This document shows positions 24,257-32,598 of a DNA stretch of 64,000 nucleotides, piece by piece; positions within the stretch are counted from its first letter, which is position 1; every line of letters begins with the position of its first letter. The notes under the pieces are model-generated. The model was not told where the DNA came from, made no database searches, and saw only the letters and a list, made by a program, of their open reading frames with translations. Location of the stretch: NCBI GenBank assembly GCA_905181965.1, contig CAJIZY010000014.1, positions 1 to 64,000 on the forward strand, given 5' to 3'. Made by a program: the position numbers and the translations under genes. The stretch comes from Akkermansiaceae bacterium. GTDB lineage: Bacteria > Verrucomicrobiota > Verrucomicrobiia > Verrucomicrobiales > Akkermansiaceae.

Positions 24257-26686
24257 TTGATTATTGAAACAAACTATTCCTGGGTCATGACTAAAGAGAG
24301 AATTATTGATTTTGTAGACGTTCCCGGAACGATTCTGCTAAGACCACATGATTTCGATAGCGAAGATGAAGGGGGTGACTATGATTTTCTTGAGGTTGGT
24401 GGCGATCAATTGGGTCTGAGGATTGAAGAAAAATTAGGGGCTCCTCTGGTTAAAATAACCCGGACATACGTCCATCAGAGATACTATGAATGGGGGCAGA
24501 TTGATGTTCTGCCATCGCTGGAGTGGAATGGATTTAGATATGCTGATGCGGAGGCCGTGATTGCCGCAGCAGTCGTTGGGCCGGATGGGATCCGAAGGCC
24601 TCGGTTGGGTCATGATGGGTTCATTTCCTGGCTAACAAGTCTACTTTGGGGGGGGTTCTACAAAGAGAAATATGATGAAATAATTACGAGGGCTGCACAT
24701 GAAGATCGTGATTGTTTTTATCAAAGTCTTGAATGGGCGCTTGGAGTTGGATGGGCCGATGAAATGATGGAATGGGCTCGGAGAGGTGACGCGAGAAAGA
24801 GTGCGAAGCACGCCAAGAGTATTCGAAGAGCTCTTAAATGGAAACAGTTCAGGAGATCTGGAGGTGATACGGTTTGCGGCGTTTTTCGACATTGGTGGTG
24901 TGAAGCCCTCCATCACTTGAAACCTCAACTGCCGATGCTTGCATTTGTGGGTCCGGATGGGAGTGGAAAGTCATCGGTCATTGAGGGAGTTTCCGAGAAG
25001 CTGAGTCATATGGGATTACAGCAGAAATTTTTGCATTGGAGACCGTATGGAGTCCAAGGTCGTGAAGATTTGGGGCAACCGGTAAATAATCCGCATGCGG
25101 ATCCACCGAGAGGGTGGCTCTCTTCGACAGTCAAATTAGGAGTCCTGTTTTGGGATTGGTGGTTGGCTTCGCTTACGGTGCTAAAGCACGCTCGCGCAAA
25201 AACGTCTCTGGTTATTTCTGACCGTTACTACAATGATATGCTTGTAGATCCGATCCGATACCGCTACGGCGCGGGTCTAGGCCTAGCTCGCCGGGTCTTT
25301 AAGATATTCCCCGAACCGGAGCTTGTGTTCGTTCTGGTTGGGGATCCGGAGATTATTCTTCCGCGGAAAAGGGAAATTCCCATGGATGTTCTTAGCCAAC
25401 AGTTGGTTCTCTACCGGAATCTGGAAAGACGGCTTGGAGATCGAGGGCGATTGATCAATGTCAATGATAGCCTTGAAGATGTTATCGAAGATGTCTTTGG
25501 TCACTTAAAGGCTTATTTACGGGGAGAAAAGAAGAAGTCATTCAAAGCTGACATGAGCCGGCATTTACGGGTGGCTCAGTTCGTTCCGCACTATCCTTCG
25601 GTTGAGGGTATTTCTGCTTATTGTCGTGGTTTGTCCAAGGAAATGAATCTCATTTCTCCACGTAGCTGTCCTGTCATTACATTGAGGACAGAGCTTAAGA
25701 ATCTATCCGGAGATGAGGAATTACTTCATTACCCCCATGATTCTCGGAATCCCATGAGCTTGCCAAAAAATCTAATTTTGGATCTCGAAAACAATGTTCA
25801 CCAGCTTGATGGAGTGGTGTTTCATGGAGCCTATCACCCCAAAGTGGGAATGCTACGTCGTCATCTAACGCGGATTGGCATCCCGTTCATTTTTGTGCCG
25901 CATGATCCTTATGTCCCTGAGCTCACTCAGCACCATGCTTTGAGGAAGTGGGTTTTTTGGCACGTCTTTGAGAAGAGAACAATCAGGAACGCAGTAGCGG
26001 TTCAGCTATTGGCTGGTGAACATGAAAGGCCGCTCCGCGAACTGGGATTTGATATTCCTACAGAGGTCATTCCAAATGGCTGTGAACTCGAAACGATTTC
26101 AGAAATCCCAGACCAAGTAAGAATACCCGGAACGGGGGATCGCGTGCGCATTCAGTTTATTGGAAGAATGGATCGTAATCACAAAGGGTTGGACTTGTTA
26201 GTTGAAGCCTTCGGCCAGTTCGTGAGGGAGGAATCTTTTAATAAGGTTGACCTGATCCTCACGGGTAATGATTGGGAGGACAGAGAAGAGTTAGAGAACC
26301 TGTCTTTGAGGTTGGGTCTGAAGGACCGGGTGTTCTTTACCGGACCCCGGACCGAGCACTCGCTAGTCATTCATTCAGAGGCAGATGTCGTGATTCTTCC
26401 TTCTCGTTTTGATGGGTTTGGTTTGTGTATTGTAGAAGCGATGCTCGCAGCTCGTCCGGTCTTGGTCTCAAGACGTGCCGGGGTCTCAAGCCATGTTGAT
26501 GATGCGGGGGGCGGCTGGTTGTTCGAGCCCACTGTGGAGGGCATAAAAGATGGGCTCGTTGAAGCCTGTCTTACGAGATCGGAATGGCCGGGAATGGGCG
26601 AGGCCAATCGTGACTATGTGGTTAATAATTTGACGTGGAAACAAGCGGCTCAAAAAACTCTTGATATGTATCACCGGCATTTCTGA
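24257..26686 (+). CDS. Three-domain fusion: nucleotidyltransferase-like, thymidylate-kinase-like, GT4 glycosyltransferase
   Basis: This continuous 809-residue frame starts at TTG 24257, preceded by GAGGGT as Shine-Dalgarno; an internal ATG at 24287 is an alternative. Residues about 1-215 show a nucleotidyltransferase-like layout (GGDYDFLEV, EWGQIDVLPS). Residues about 228-425 form a P-loop kinase resembling thymidylate kinase: GPDGSGKS (232-239), SDRYYNDMLVDPIRYRYG and a LID-like PRKREIP. From residue 433 (MSRHLRVAQF) a GT4 domain runs to the end with FIGRMDRNHKGLDLL and PSRFDGFGLCIVEAM. Such TMP-kinase-like domains recur in polysaccharide loci without a proven substrate; a sugar or lipid-linked glycan is plausible. 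The fusion implies coupled phosphorylation and glycosyl transfer. Confidence 0.8.
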   Translation: MIIETNYSWVMTKERIIDFVDVPGTILLRPHDFDSEDEGGDYDFLEVGGDQLGLRIEEKLGAPLVKITRTYVHQRYYEWGQIDVLPSLEWNGFRYADAEAVIAAAVVGPDGIRRPRLGHDGFISWLTSLLWGGFYKEKYDEIITRAAHEDRDCFYQSLEWALGVGWADEMMEWARRGDARKSAKHAKSIRRALKWKQFRRSGGDTVCGVFRHWWCEALHHLKPQLPMLAFVGPDGSGKSSVIEGVSEKLSHMGLQQKFLHWRPYGVQGREDLGQPVNNPHADPPRGWLSSTVKLGVLFWDWWLASLTVLKHARAKTSLVISDRYYNDMLVDPIRYRYGAGLGLARRVFKIFPEPELVFVLVGDPEIILPRKREIPMDVLSQQLVLYRNLERRLGDRGRLINVNDSLEDVIEDVFGHLKAYLRGEKKKSFKADMSRHLRVAQFVPHYPSVEGISAYCRGLSKEMNLISPRSCPVITLRTELKNLSGDEELLHYPHDSRNPMSLPKNLILDLENNVHQLDGVVFHGAYHPKVGMLRRHLTRIGIPFIFVPHDPYVPELTQHHALRKWVFWHVFEKRTIRNAVAVQLLAGEHERPLRELGFDIPTEVIPNGCELETISEIPDQVRIPGTGDRVRIQFIGRMDRNHKGLDLLVEAFGQFVREESFNKVDLILTGNDWEDREELENLSLRLGLKDRVFFTGPRTEHSLVIHSEADVVILPSRFDGFGLCIVEAMLAARPVLVSRRAGVSSHVDDAGGGWLFEPTVEGIKDGLVEACLTRSEWPGMGEANRDYVVNNLTWKQAAQKTLDMYHRHF

Positions 26687-27733
26687 TGAAGATGGACTTA
26701 AAAGATAAGGGAATCTTGGCGCCTCTGGGTTTTGATGAACATGCCTTCTCCATGGAGAGTTCTTAGGAGAGGAGGACATATCCTTCTCTTAGTTCCGGAT
26801 TGCGCTGCATCAGTCAGCAAGGGATTGCAGCTATATCGTCCACAAAGACTTCCGGCGCGCTTGTTTGTTGGTGCGGTTTCGAGGTTTCCATTTGGCCGGT
26901 TATTCTTGAAGCGAATTAAAGGATCCATATTAAGCGGCGCTGCCATTCAAACTGTGCTTGATACAACAGAAGCCACCTTGGTCTGTCTTCTTCTTGGAAA
27001 CCCCTCTCAAGAGGAACGGCGAATCATCCTCCTCGCTGAAACTGGAACCGGACATCATTTTATTATCAAGTTGGGTTGGGGTGTTCTCGCGGTAGAGAAG
27101 ATATCTCGGGAGCGAAAATTTCTAGAAATGAATGCTGGAAGAAATGCTGTCATCCCTTCGCTAACTAATGTTTGGAGCGAGAACCAATGGGAGGCTTTTG
27201 CGATTCCTTACTTTGATGCCCCGGGAGATGTTCCGTTTGAGAAGGTCTGTGAAGTCCTTAAGTCTTGGTGTCCTGATTCTCCTGCTGTTCGGCTCTCGAG
27301 TTTGGATGAATGGATGGGAGTAGTTTCGCAAATTTCGGATGAGAAGGAGCGCGAATTTTTGATCAATCGGTCCGCTGGGCTGAGAATCAAAAAATCGCTG
27401 AGTCATAGAGATTTTGCTCCCTGGAATGTTCTTTCCTCTAAAAATGGGGATGTGTCCGTTATCGACTGGGAGTTTGGAAGAGATGAGGGTGTTCCGGGAT
27501 GGGATCTTGTTCACTATCTGTTTCTTTCGGCCTATTTGGTTGACCGTCTTCCTGCGAGCGAGGCGAGTATTCGTGTTGTCAATTTATTAGAGTCAAAAGC
27601 TAAGTGCGTGGAGCTCGTCAAATATTGGGGTTGGGCTGGGAATGTTGATTTGCTGGTTAAAAGTTATTTTTACTCAATGAGTGAGCAGTTGGAGAATTTT
27701 GCTGAATTAGCTGGGGAGATTCATGCTGCCTAA
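26686..27733 (+). CDS. APH-like phosphotransferase with an apparent N-terminal frameshift
   Basis: This is a protein-kinase-fold small-molecule kinase of the aminoglycoside/choline phosphotransferase superfamily. The catalytic loop SHRDFAPWNVL, then VIDWEFGRDEGVPGWDLVHYL (metal-binding Asp) are intact. An ATG at 26686 overlaps the upstream stop (TGATG), but that frame stops at TAG after AFSMESS. Coding continues in the frame that opens MPSPWRVLRRGGHIL. Deleting one C from the CC before ATGG (26750-26752) joins both as AFSWRVLRRGGHILLL, giving about 348 residues. As written, translation could start only from 26732/26735. I consider the shift a likely sequencing indel. The substrate is unknown; the context suggests a glycan or glycolipid. 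Confidence 0.75.
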
Positions 27734-27749
27734 AAATTTTGGATGAGTT

Positions 27750-29000
27750 ATGAAAGACCGCCCTGTCATATTACTTTCCGCATATGGTTGTGAACCTCAC
27801 AAAGGTTCGGAAGGAGGAGTTGGTTGGAATTGGGCGTTACAGCTTGCCAAGGGTAGCGAGGTCCATGTGGTGACCCGAGAAGCACGACGTCCCGCGGTGG
27901 AGGCTTTCTTAAATGAGCATGGGCTCGAAAATCCCAAATTTATTTATGTCGAATTGCCTCAGTGGACCTTGAAGTTTAAAGAAACTAATCTGGGAATGAA
28001 CATTTATTATATGTTCTGGCAGTTAGTTTGTTGGTGGAAATGCCGGTCTTTAGTAGACGAGCTTGAAGTGGATATCGCTCACCATGTTAGCTTTATGAGC
28101 CTTACCCGTGGGTCGTTTGTTCCTTTTTTGGGCGTAAAGTCGGTCATTGGTCCGATTGGGGGATTACAGACGGTTCCGAAAGCGGCAAATCCGGTCATAA
28201 GAAGTCGCATGATGGAGGCTATTCGAACAGTGGCCGTAAAGTTTTTTCGTTTTAATCCAGTAGGACTTTTAACGGCCTGGAAAGCTGATTTGCTTGTGAT
28301 GGCAAATGGGGCCAATCAGAAGGTCATGCCCAAAGCTATTCGAGATAAAGCTGTGACTGGTTTGCAGATAGGGACTCCAATTATTGCCGCTCGGCCTTGT
28401 CCTGATCTGGAAGGCCCTATCGTTTTTCATTGGTCGGGGCGTTTTGTGGATCACAAGGGCCTTGAACTTTTAATACGAGCAGTTGGTCACCTTAAAAATA
28501 CTTCTCCAGATGTATACAAGGAGGTGAGAGTGGTTGTCTCGGGAAGTGGGCCTTTAGAGAAATTTTATCGAGATTTGATAACCGAGCTTGGACTTGAAGA
28601 GGCCTTTGAGTTTCTTGGGTGGGTGACGTTGGATGAAATGAATACGATTTGGGATCGCAGCCATGCCTTTATTTTTACGAGCCTCCGCGAGACAACTGGA
28701 ATGGCTCTTCAGGAGGCGATGATGAGGGAGGTCGCGCCTATCGTGATCGATAATGGAGGTCCTGGTGAAATGGTTACAGATGAGAGTGGGGTTAAGGTTG
28801 CCGGGGAAAACTTAGAAGAGCTTGTGTCCCATTTGGCGAACGCGATGATGGACTTGACACAGGACCCTGCACGGGGAATTGAAATGGGCATAAAAGCGCG
28901 TGAGCGTGCCCTCAAGCACTATTCATGGGATGCTGTGGGATCTCAAATGCTAGATCTTTATAAAGCCCTCTTAGACGGCCAAAAACCCGAATTGAAATGA
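27750..29000 (+). CDS. Glycosyltransferase family 4
   Basis: The 416-residue GT-B enzyme has an N-terminal acceptor domain with LSAYGCEPHKGSEGGVGWNWALQLA and a C-terminal donor domain with FHWSGRFVDHKGLELLIRAV and FTSLRETTGMALQEAMMREV, the GT4 E-x7-E-like motif. The GSEGGVGW loop is characteristic of a GT4 subgroup common in polysaccharide loci. It starts 16 bp after the kinase gene and overlaps the next GT4 gene by 4 bases, indicating coupled translation. The donor is unknown. Confidence 0.9.
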   Translation: MKDRPVILLSAYGCEPHKGSEGGVGWNWALQLAKGSEVHVVTREARRPAVEAFLNEHGLENPKFIYVELPQWTLKFKETNLGMNIYYMFWQLVCWWKCRSLVDELEVDIAHHVSFMSLTRGSFVPFLGVKSVIGPIGGLQTVPKAANPVIRSRMMEAIRTVAVKFFRFNPVGLLTAWKADLLVMANGANQKVMPKAIRDKAVTGLQIGTPIIAARPCPDLEGPIVFHWSGRFVDHKGLELLIRAVGHLKNTSPDVYKEVRVVVSGSGPLEKFYRDLITELGLEEAFEFLGWVTLDEMNTIWDRSHAFIFTSLRETTGMALQEAMMREVAPIVIDNGGPGEMVTDESGVKVAGENLEELVSHLANAMMDLTQDPARGIEMGIKARERALKHYSWDAVGSQMLDLYKALLDGQKPELK

Positions 29001-30202
29001 ATATATTTCAAACATCTACCGCTTTTTATCCCAGTATGGGAGGAGCCCAACTTCATTGGTTTACGATTGGTAAGATGCTAGCAGAACGAGGGCATACTGT
29101 GACGGGTTGCGGGCAGTGGAAAGATCATCGGAATCGCTACTTGATCGACTCAACCTTAAAGGCTCCGTGGGGTGACGATATCTATGAAGCGGGCCCTATT
29201 AAGGTTCATCGTTATCAGCCGAGTGGTTTTGCGAGAGCTTGGATGGCTCCTCTCTTACCCCTCTGCCTGCCTTTACCTGAGATTGGTTATCCCCTCATCA
29301 GCCGTTATTTCGCGGGCAAGATGAGGCAAATGGATTTTAAGCCTGATGTTGTGATGAATATCCGCATCGGGCGGGAGCATTTTTCTTGGGCGTCTTATCA
29401 TGTTGCCAAAAAACGGGGAGTGCCTTTCGTCATTTGTCCGAATTATAGCCCACGGATGCAAAGTAAGTTTGGGCAAGTAGTGATGCGGAATTTTTTTCGT
29501 CTCCTGAGAGCTGCGGATGGTGTGGTGGTATTTACTCCTGCCGAGCGGGATGAGATGATCCGGCTCGGGGTTAAATCAGAGAATATTCTTTTAATTGGGG
29601 TGGGACCATTACTTGCAGATGAGTGGGACACTGGAGCTTTTCGCCGGGACTATGGCATTAAGGATAAGATGGTGCTCTTTCTGGGGCAGAAGTTGGAATA
29701 TAAGGGTTTCGATACCCTGATTGAGGCGGCCCCCAAGGTTTGGGAAAAGCACCCTGAGACAAGCTTCGTTTTTATTGGGCCCCATTATCCTGGAACGAAG
29801 GAGGTTTTTGATAAGATCAATGATCCAAGGATCGTGGATATTCCAAGGATCGATGCTTTTGATCCGATAAAAGTGGCTGCTTTAGATGCTGCGAATGTCT
29901 TTGCTCTCCCCTCACGACAAGAAGGAATCGGGGGAGTTTACATTGAGGCATGGGCGCTTAAGAAGCCTGTGATTTCATGCAAGATTCCCTTTCTTACTAT
30001 CCGTGATGGAATCGATGGAGTGATGGTTCAGCAAGATGCAGATCTTCTTGCAGACAAACTTTCATGGTTTCTGGACCACCCGGAAGAAGCAGAAAAAATG
30101 GGGCAGGCGGGATTTGAGAGGGTTCAAGATGAATACAGCTGGGAGCTTATTGTCTCCAAGGTTGAGGGATTTTTCAAAGAACTGATTAAGCGCAAACATT
30201 AG
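28997..30202 (+). CDS. Glycosyltransferase family 4
   Basis: The 401-residue protein contains FYPSMGGAQLHWFTIGKML at the N-terminus and FLGQKLEYKGFDTLIEAA, then ALPSRQEGIGGVYIEAWALKKPV in the donor domain, all GT4 features. It is translationally coupled (ATGA) to the preceding GT4. It is followed after 6 bases by wecB. Sugar donor and linkage cannot be deduced, but it belongs to the same polymer assembly line at the inner membrane. Confidence 0.9.
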   Translation: MNIFQTSTAFYPSMGGAQLHWFTIGKMLAERGHTVTGCGQWKDHRNRYLIDSTLKAPWGDDIYEAGPIKVHRYQPSGFARAWMAPLLPLCLPLPEIGYPLISRYFAGKMRQMDFKPDVVMNIRIGREHFSWASYHVAKKRGVPFVICPNYSPRMQSKFGQVVMRNFFRLLRAADGVVVFTPAERDEMIRLGVKSENILLIGVGPLLADEWDTGAFRRDYGIKDKMVLFLGQKLEYKGFDTLIEAAPKVWEKHPETSFVFIGPHYPGTKEVFDKINDPRIVDIPRIDAFDPIKVAALDAANVFALPSRQEGIGGVYIEAWALKKPVISCKIPFLTIRDGIDGVMVQQDADLLADKLSWFLDHPEEAEKMGQAGFERVQDEYSWELIVSKVEGFFKELIKRKH

Positions 30203-30208
30203 CAAATA

Positions 30209-31366
30209 ATGGAAAAGAAAAAAGTAGTGGTTGTTGCGGGCACGCGACCAGAGGTCATTAAAATGTCGTCAGTTTATATGGAATTACAGCGGTCAGATTT
30301 GTTAGAGCCTGTCTTTCTTTCGACGGGGCAACATCGTGAGATGTTAGCTCAGGCTTTTGGGGCTTTTAATCTAGTACCTGACCATGATCTAGAGTTGATG
30401 AAGCCTGGCCAAGATCTTACTGGTTTGACTGCGCGTGTTCTGCAAGCGGTAGGCGCGTATCTTGAGGAGACTCGTCCGGATGCTGTGTTAGTTCAGGGCG
30501 ATACGACGAGCGTCTTAGCATCGGCCATGGCGGCCTTTTATCAGAATATTCCGGTTGGGCATGTTGAAGCTGGGCTTCGGACCTACGACATGCAATCGCC
30601 ATGGCCCGAAGAAATGAACAGGCGTCTGGTTTCTCCACTCTGTCGTTGGCATTTTCTTCCAACCGAGGTGAGTAAGGCGAATCTCTTAAATGAGAAGATT
30701 TGCGAAGCCAGTTGTCATGTGACGGGAAATACTGTCATCGATTCGCTTTTGTGGATGAGCAACAAGGTGAATGCTGAAGAAGATCGAAGCGTGGCCGTAG
30801 CGGAGCGGCTCAATATCCCGGTCTTTTTTCGGGAGAATTTCCTAGAGCAAAAAGATAAGCGTTGGATTCTTGTGACGGCCCATCGTCGTGAATCGCACGG
30901 AGGTGGTTTTGATGATATTTGCAAGGCACTTCGGCAGTTGGCGGAAGACCACCCTGGGGTGGGAATTCTCTACCCGGTTCATTTAAACCCAGCGGTGCGG
31001 GAGCCTGTGATGGAGCAACTCGGAAACCACGAGCGCATTGCTTTGGTAGAACCTGCAGGCTATGAAGATTTTGTCTGGCTGATGAACCGTTGCTACTTTG
31101 CTTTAAGTGATTCTGGTGGAGTGCAGGAGGAAGCCCCGAGTCTCGGTAAACCGGTCTTGGTAATGAGAGATACCACCGAGCGTCCGGAGGGAGTCGAAGC
31201 TGGGACTTGCGAATTGATAGGAACCGATCCTAAAAAGATTTGCACGGCAGCTCGTGTGCTTCTGGAAGAGGGCGCTGAATATGAGCGGCGAAGCCAACTT
31301 AAGAATCCTTATGGTGATGGCAAAGCGGCAAAGCGAATTAGAACAATTCTTGAAGCTTCGCTATAA
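30209..31366 (+). CDS. wecB: UDP-N-acetylglucosamine 2-epimerase (non-hydrolysing)
   Basis: WecB interconverts UDP-GlcNAc and UDP-ManNAc, or acts on a related 2,3-diacetamido sugar as WbpI-type enzymes do. The 385-residue protein has VVVVAGTRPEVIKMSSVY, STGQHREML, the catalytic-site VQGDTTSVLA, HVEAGLRTYD, VTAHRRESHG and DSGGVQEEAPSLGKPVLVMR, all standard for the family. The length fits. The next gene is a DegT-family aminotransferase, which raises the possibility of an amino-sugar branch and of supply to the GT26 enzyme upstream. It acts in the cytoplasm. Confidence 0.93.
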   Translation: MEKKKVVVVAGTRPEVIKMSSVYMELQRSDLLEPVFLSTGQHREMLAQAFGAFNLVPDHDLELMKPGQDLTGLTARVLQAVGAYLEETRPDAVLVQGDTTSVLASAMAAFYQNIPVGHVEAGLRTYDMQSPWPEEMNRRLVSPLCRWHFLPTEVSKANLLNEKICEASCHVTGNTVIDSLLWMSNKVNAEEDRSVAVAERLNIPVFFRENFLEQKDKRWILVTAHRRESHGGGFDDICKALRQLAEDHPGVGILYPVHLNPAVREPVMEQLGNHERIALVEPAGYEDFVWLMNRCYFALSDSGGVQEEAPSLGKPVLVMRDTTERPEGVEAGTCELIGTDPKKICTAARVLLEEGAEYERRSQLKNPYGDGKAAKRIRTILEASL

Positions 31367-31404
31367 ACGACAATAAACTTAGAGCTTATTTACTTATCAA
31401 TTTA

Positions 31405-32502
31405 ATGGAATTCATCGATTTAAAATCCCAGCAAGCTCGCATTAAAGCGAAAATTGATCAGCGTATTCAAGATGTCCTGAACCATGGCCGTTATGTGATG
31501 GGACCTGAGTTGGATGAGTTGGAAGAACGGCTGAAAAACTATGTAGGCACGAGACATTGCATCGGAGCGTCAAGCGGCACTGACACCTTGCTGATTGCTA
31601 TGATGGCATTGGGGATTGGGCCAGGAGATGAGGTGATTACGGTGCCTTTCACATGGATTTCGACAGCCGAAATGATTGCGCTGATTGGCGCGACTCCTGT
31701 GTTTGTTGATATTGATGAAACGACCTGGAATATGGATGTTTCAAAACTGGAATCGGCAATTACCGAAAAGACGAAAGCTATTATGCCGGTTGGGATTTTT
31801 GGTCAGACTGCTGATATGACAGGGATCAACGAAATTGCGTCCCGGAACGGAAATCTTTCAGTCATTGAAGATGCCGCGCAATCCTTCGGTGCCACTCATC
31901 ATGGCAAAAAGTCAGGTGGGCTTTCGACGATTGGATCAACCTCATTTTTTCCTTCTAAACCTCTGGGTTGTTATGGAGACGGGGGAGGGCTGTTCACTAA
32001 TGATGATGAGTTGGCTGAAAGAATGCGCCACATCCGGGTGCATGGCCAAACGGAAAGACACCATCATCCCATTTTGGGAATCAATGGTCGCCTTGACACA
32101 TTGCAAGCTGCGATCCTTCTCGAAAAACTTGAGATTTTTGATGATGAAATTTTGAGAAGACAGAAGGTGGCCCAAGCCTATGGAGATGGAATTAGAAATT
32201 CATCTGTTACGCTTCCGAGAGTGGGGCCAGGGAATACCTCCGTGTTTGCTCAATATACGATTCTATCATCGAATCGTGATGCGCTTTCGGCTTCTCTGAA
32301 GGAGGTCGGAATTCCTTCCGTGAGTTATTACGCAGTACCACTTCATTTGCAGCCTGTCTTTGATGGCCTTGGCTGTAAGAAGGGCCAATTTCCTGTTACG
32401 GAAGATGTGGCATCACGTGGCCTGAGTTTGCCAATGAATCCATACTTGAGTGAGGAAGAGGTGGCTGCTGTGTGTGACGTGATTGTTACTGCAGAAGTTT
32501 AG
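31405..32502 (+). CDS. DegT/DnrJ/EryC1/StrS-family sugar aminotransferase
   Basis: This 365-residue PLP-dependent aminotransferase converts a keto nucleotide sugar to an amino sugar. The cofactor Lys185 lies in SFFPSKPLGCYGDGG, and VIEDAAQSFGA, IGASSGTDTLL and VHGQTERHHHPILGINGRLD are family hallmarks, closest to WbpE/WlbC-type enzymes. No matching 3- or 4-keto-forming dehydratase is evident in the window beyond the SDRs, so the substrate is uncertain. It is the last gene of the polysaccharide locus, followed at 32534-32565 by an intrinsic terminator. Confidence 0.9.
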   Translation: MEFIDLKSQQARIKAKIDQRIQDVLNHGRYVMGPELDELEERLKNYVGTRHCIGASSGTDTLLIAMMALGIGPGDEVITVPFTWISTAEMIALIGATPVFVDIDETTWNMDVSKLESAITEKTKAIMPVGIFGQTADMTGINEIASRNGNLSVIEDAAQSFGATHHGKKSGGLSTIGSTSFFPSKPLGCYGDGGGLFTNDDELAERMRHIRVHGQTERHHHPILGINGRLDTLQAAILLEKLEIFDDEILRRQKVAQAYGDGIRNSSVTLPRVGPGNTSVFAQYTILSSNRDALSASLKEVGIPSVSYYAVPLHLQPVFDGLGCKKGQFPVTEDVASRGLSLPMNPYLSEEEVAAVCDVIVTAEV

Positions 32503-32533
32503 GCATCAAAAAATATAAAAAGCTTTAGAAGCG

Positions 32534-32565
32534 AAAAGCGGTTCCCAAGGGGACCGCTTTTGTTT
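32534..32565 (+). terminator. Intrinsic terminator at the end of the polysaccharide locus
   Basis: The sequence AAAAGCGGTTCCC / GGGACCGCTTTT forms a GC-rich stem with a short loop, followed by TGTTT. It lies 32 bp after the aminotransferase stop. Its strength and place argue that the following DUF1800 gene is a separate transcription unit. Confidence 0.85.
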
Positions 32566-32598
32566 ATCTACCCTTCAGTTTCAATGATCGAGATCACG

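Noticed and set aside
32560..32598. Upstream start for the DUF1800 protein
   Set aside because: That region overlaps the terminator hairpin; the ATG at 32599 begins a proper signal peptide.
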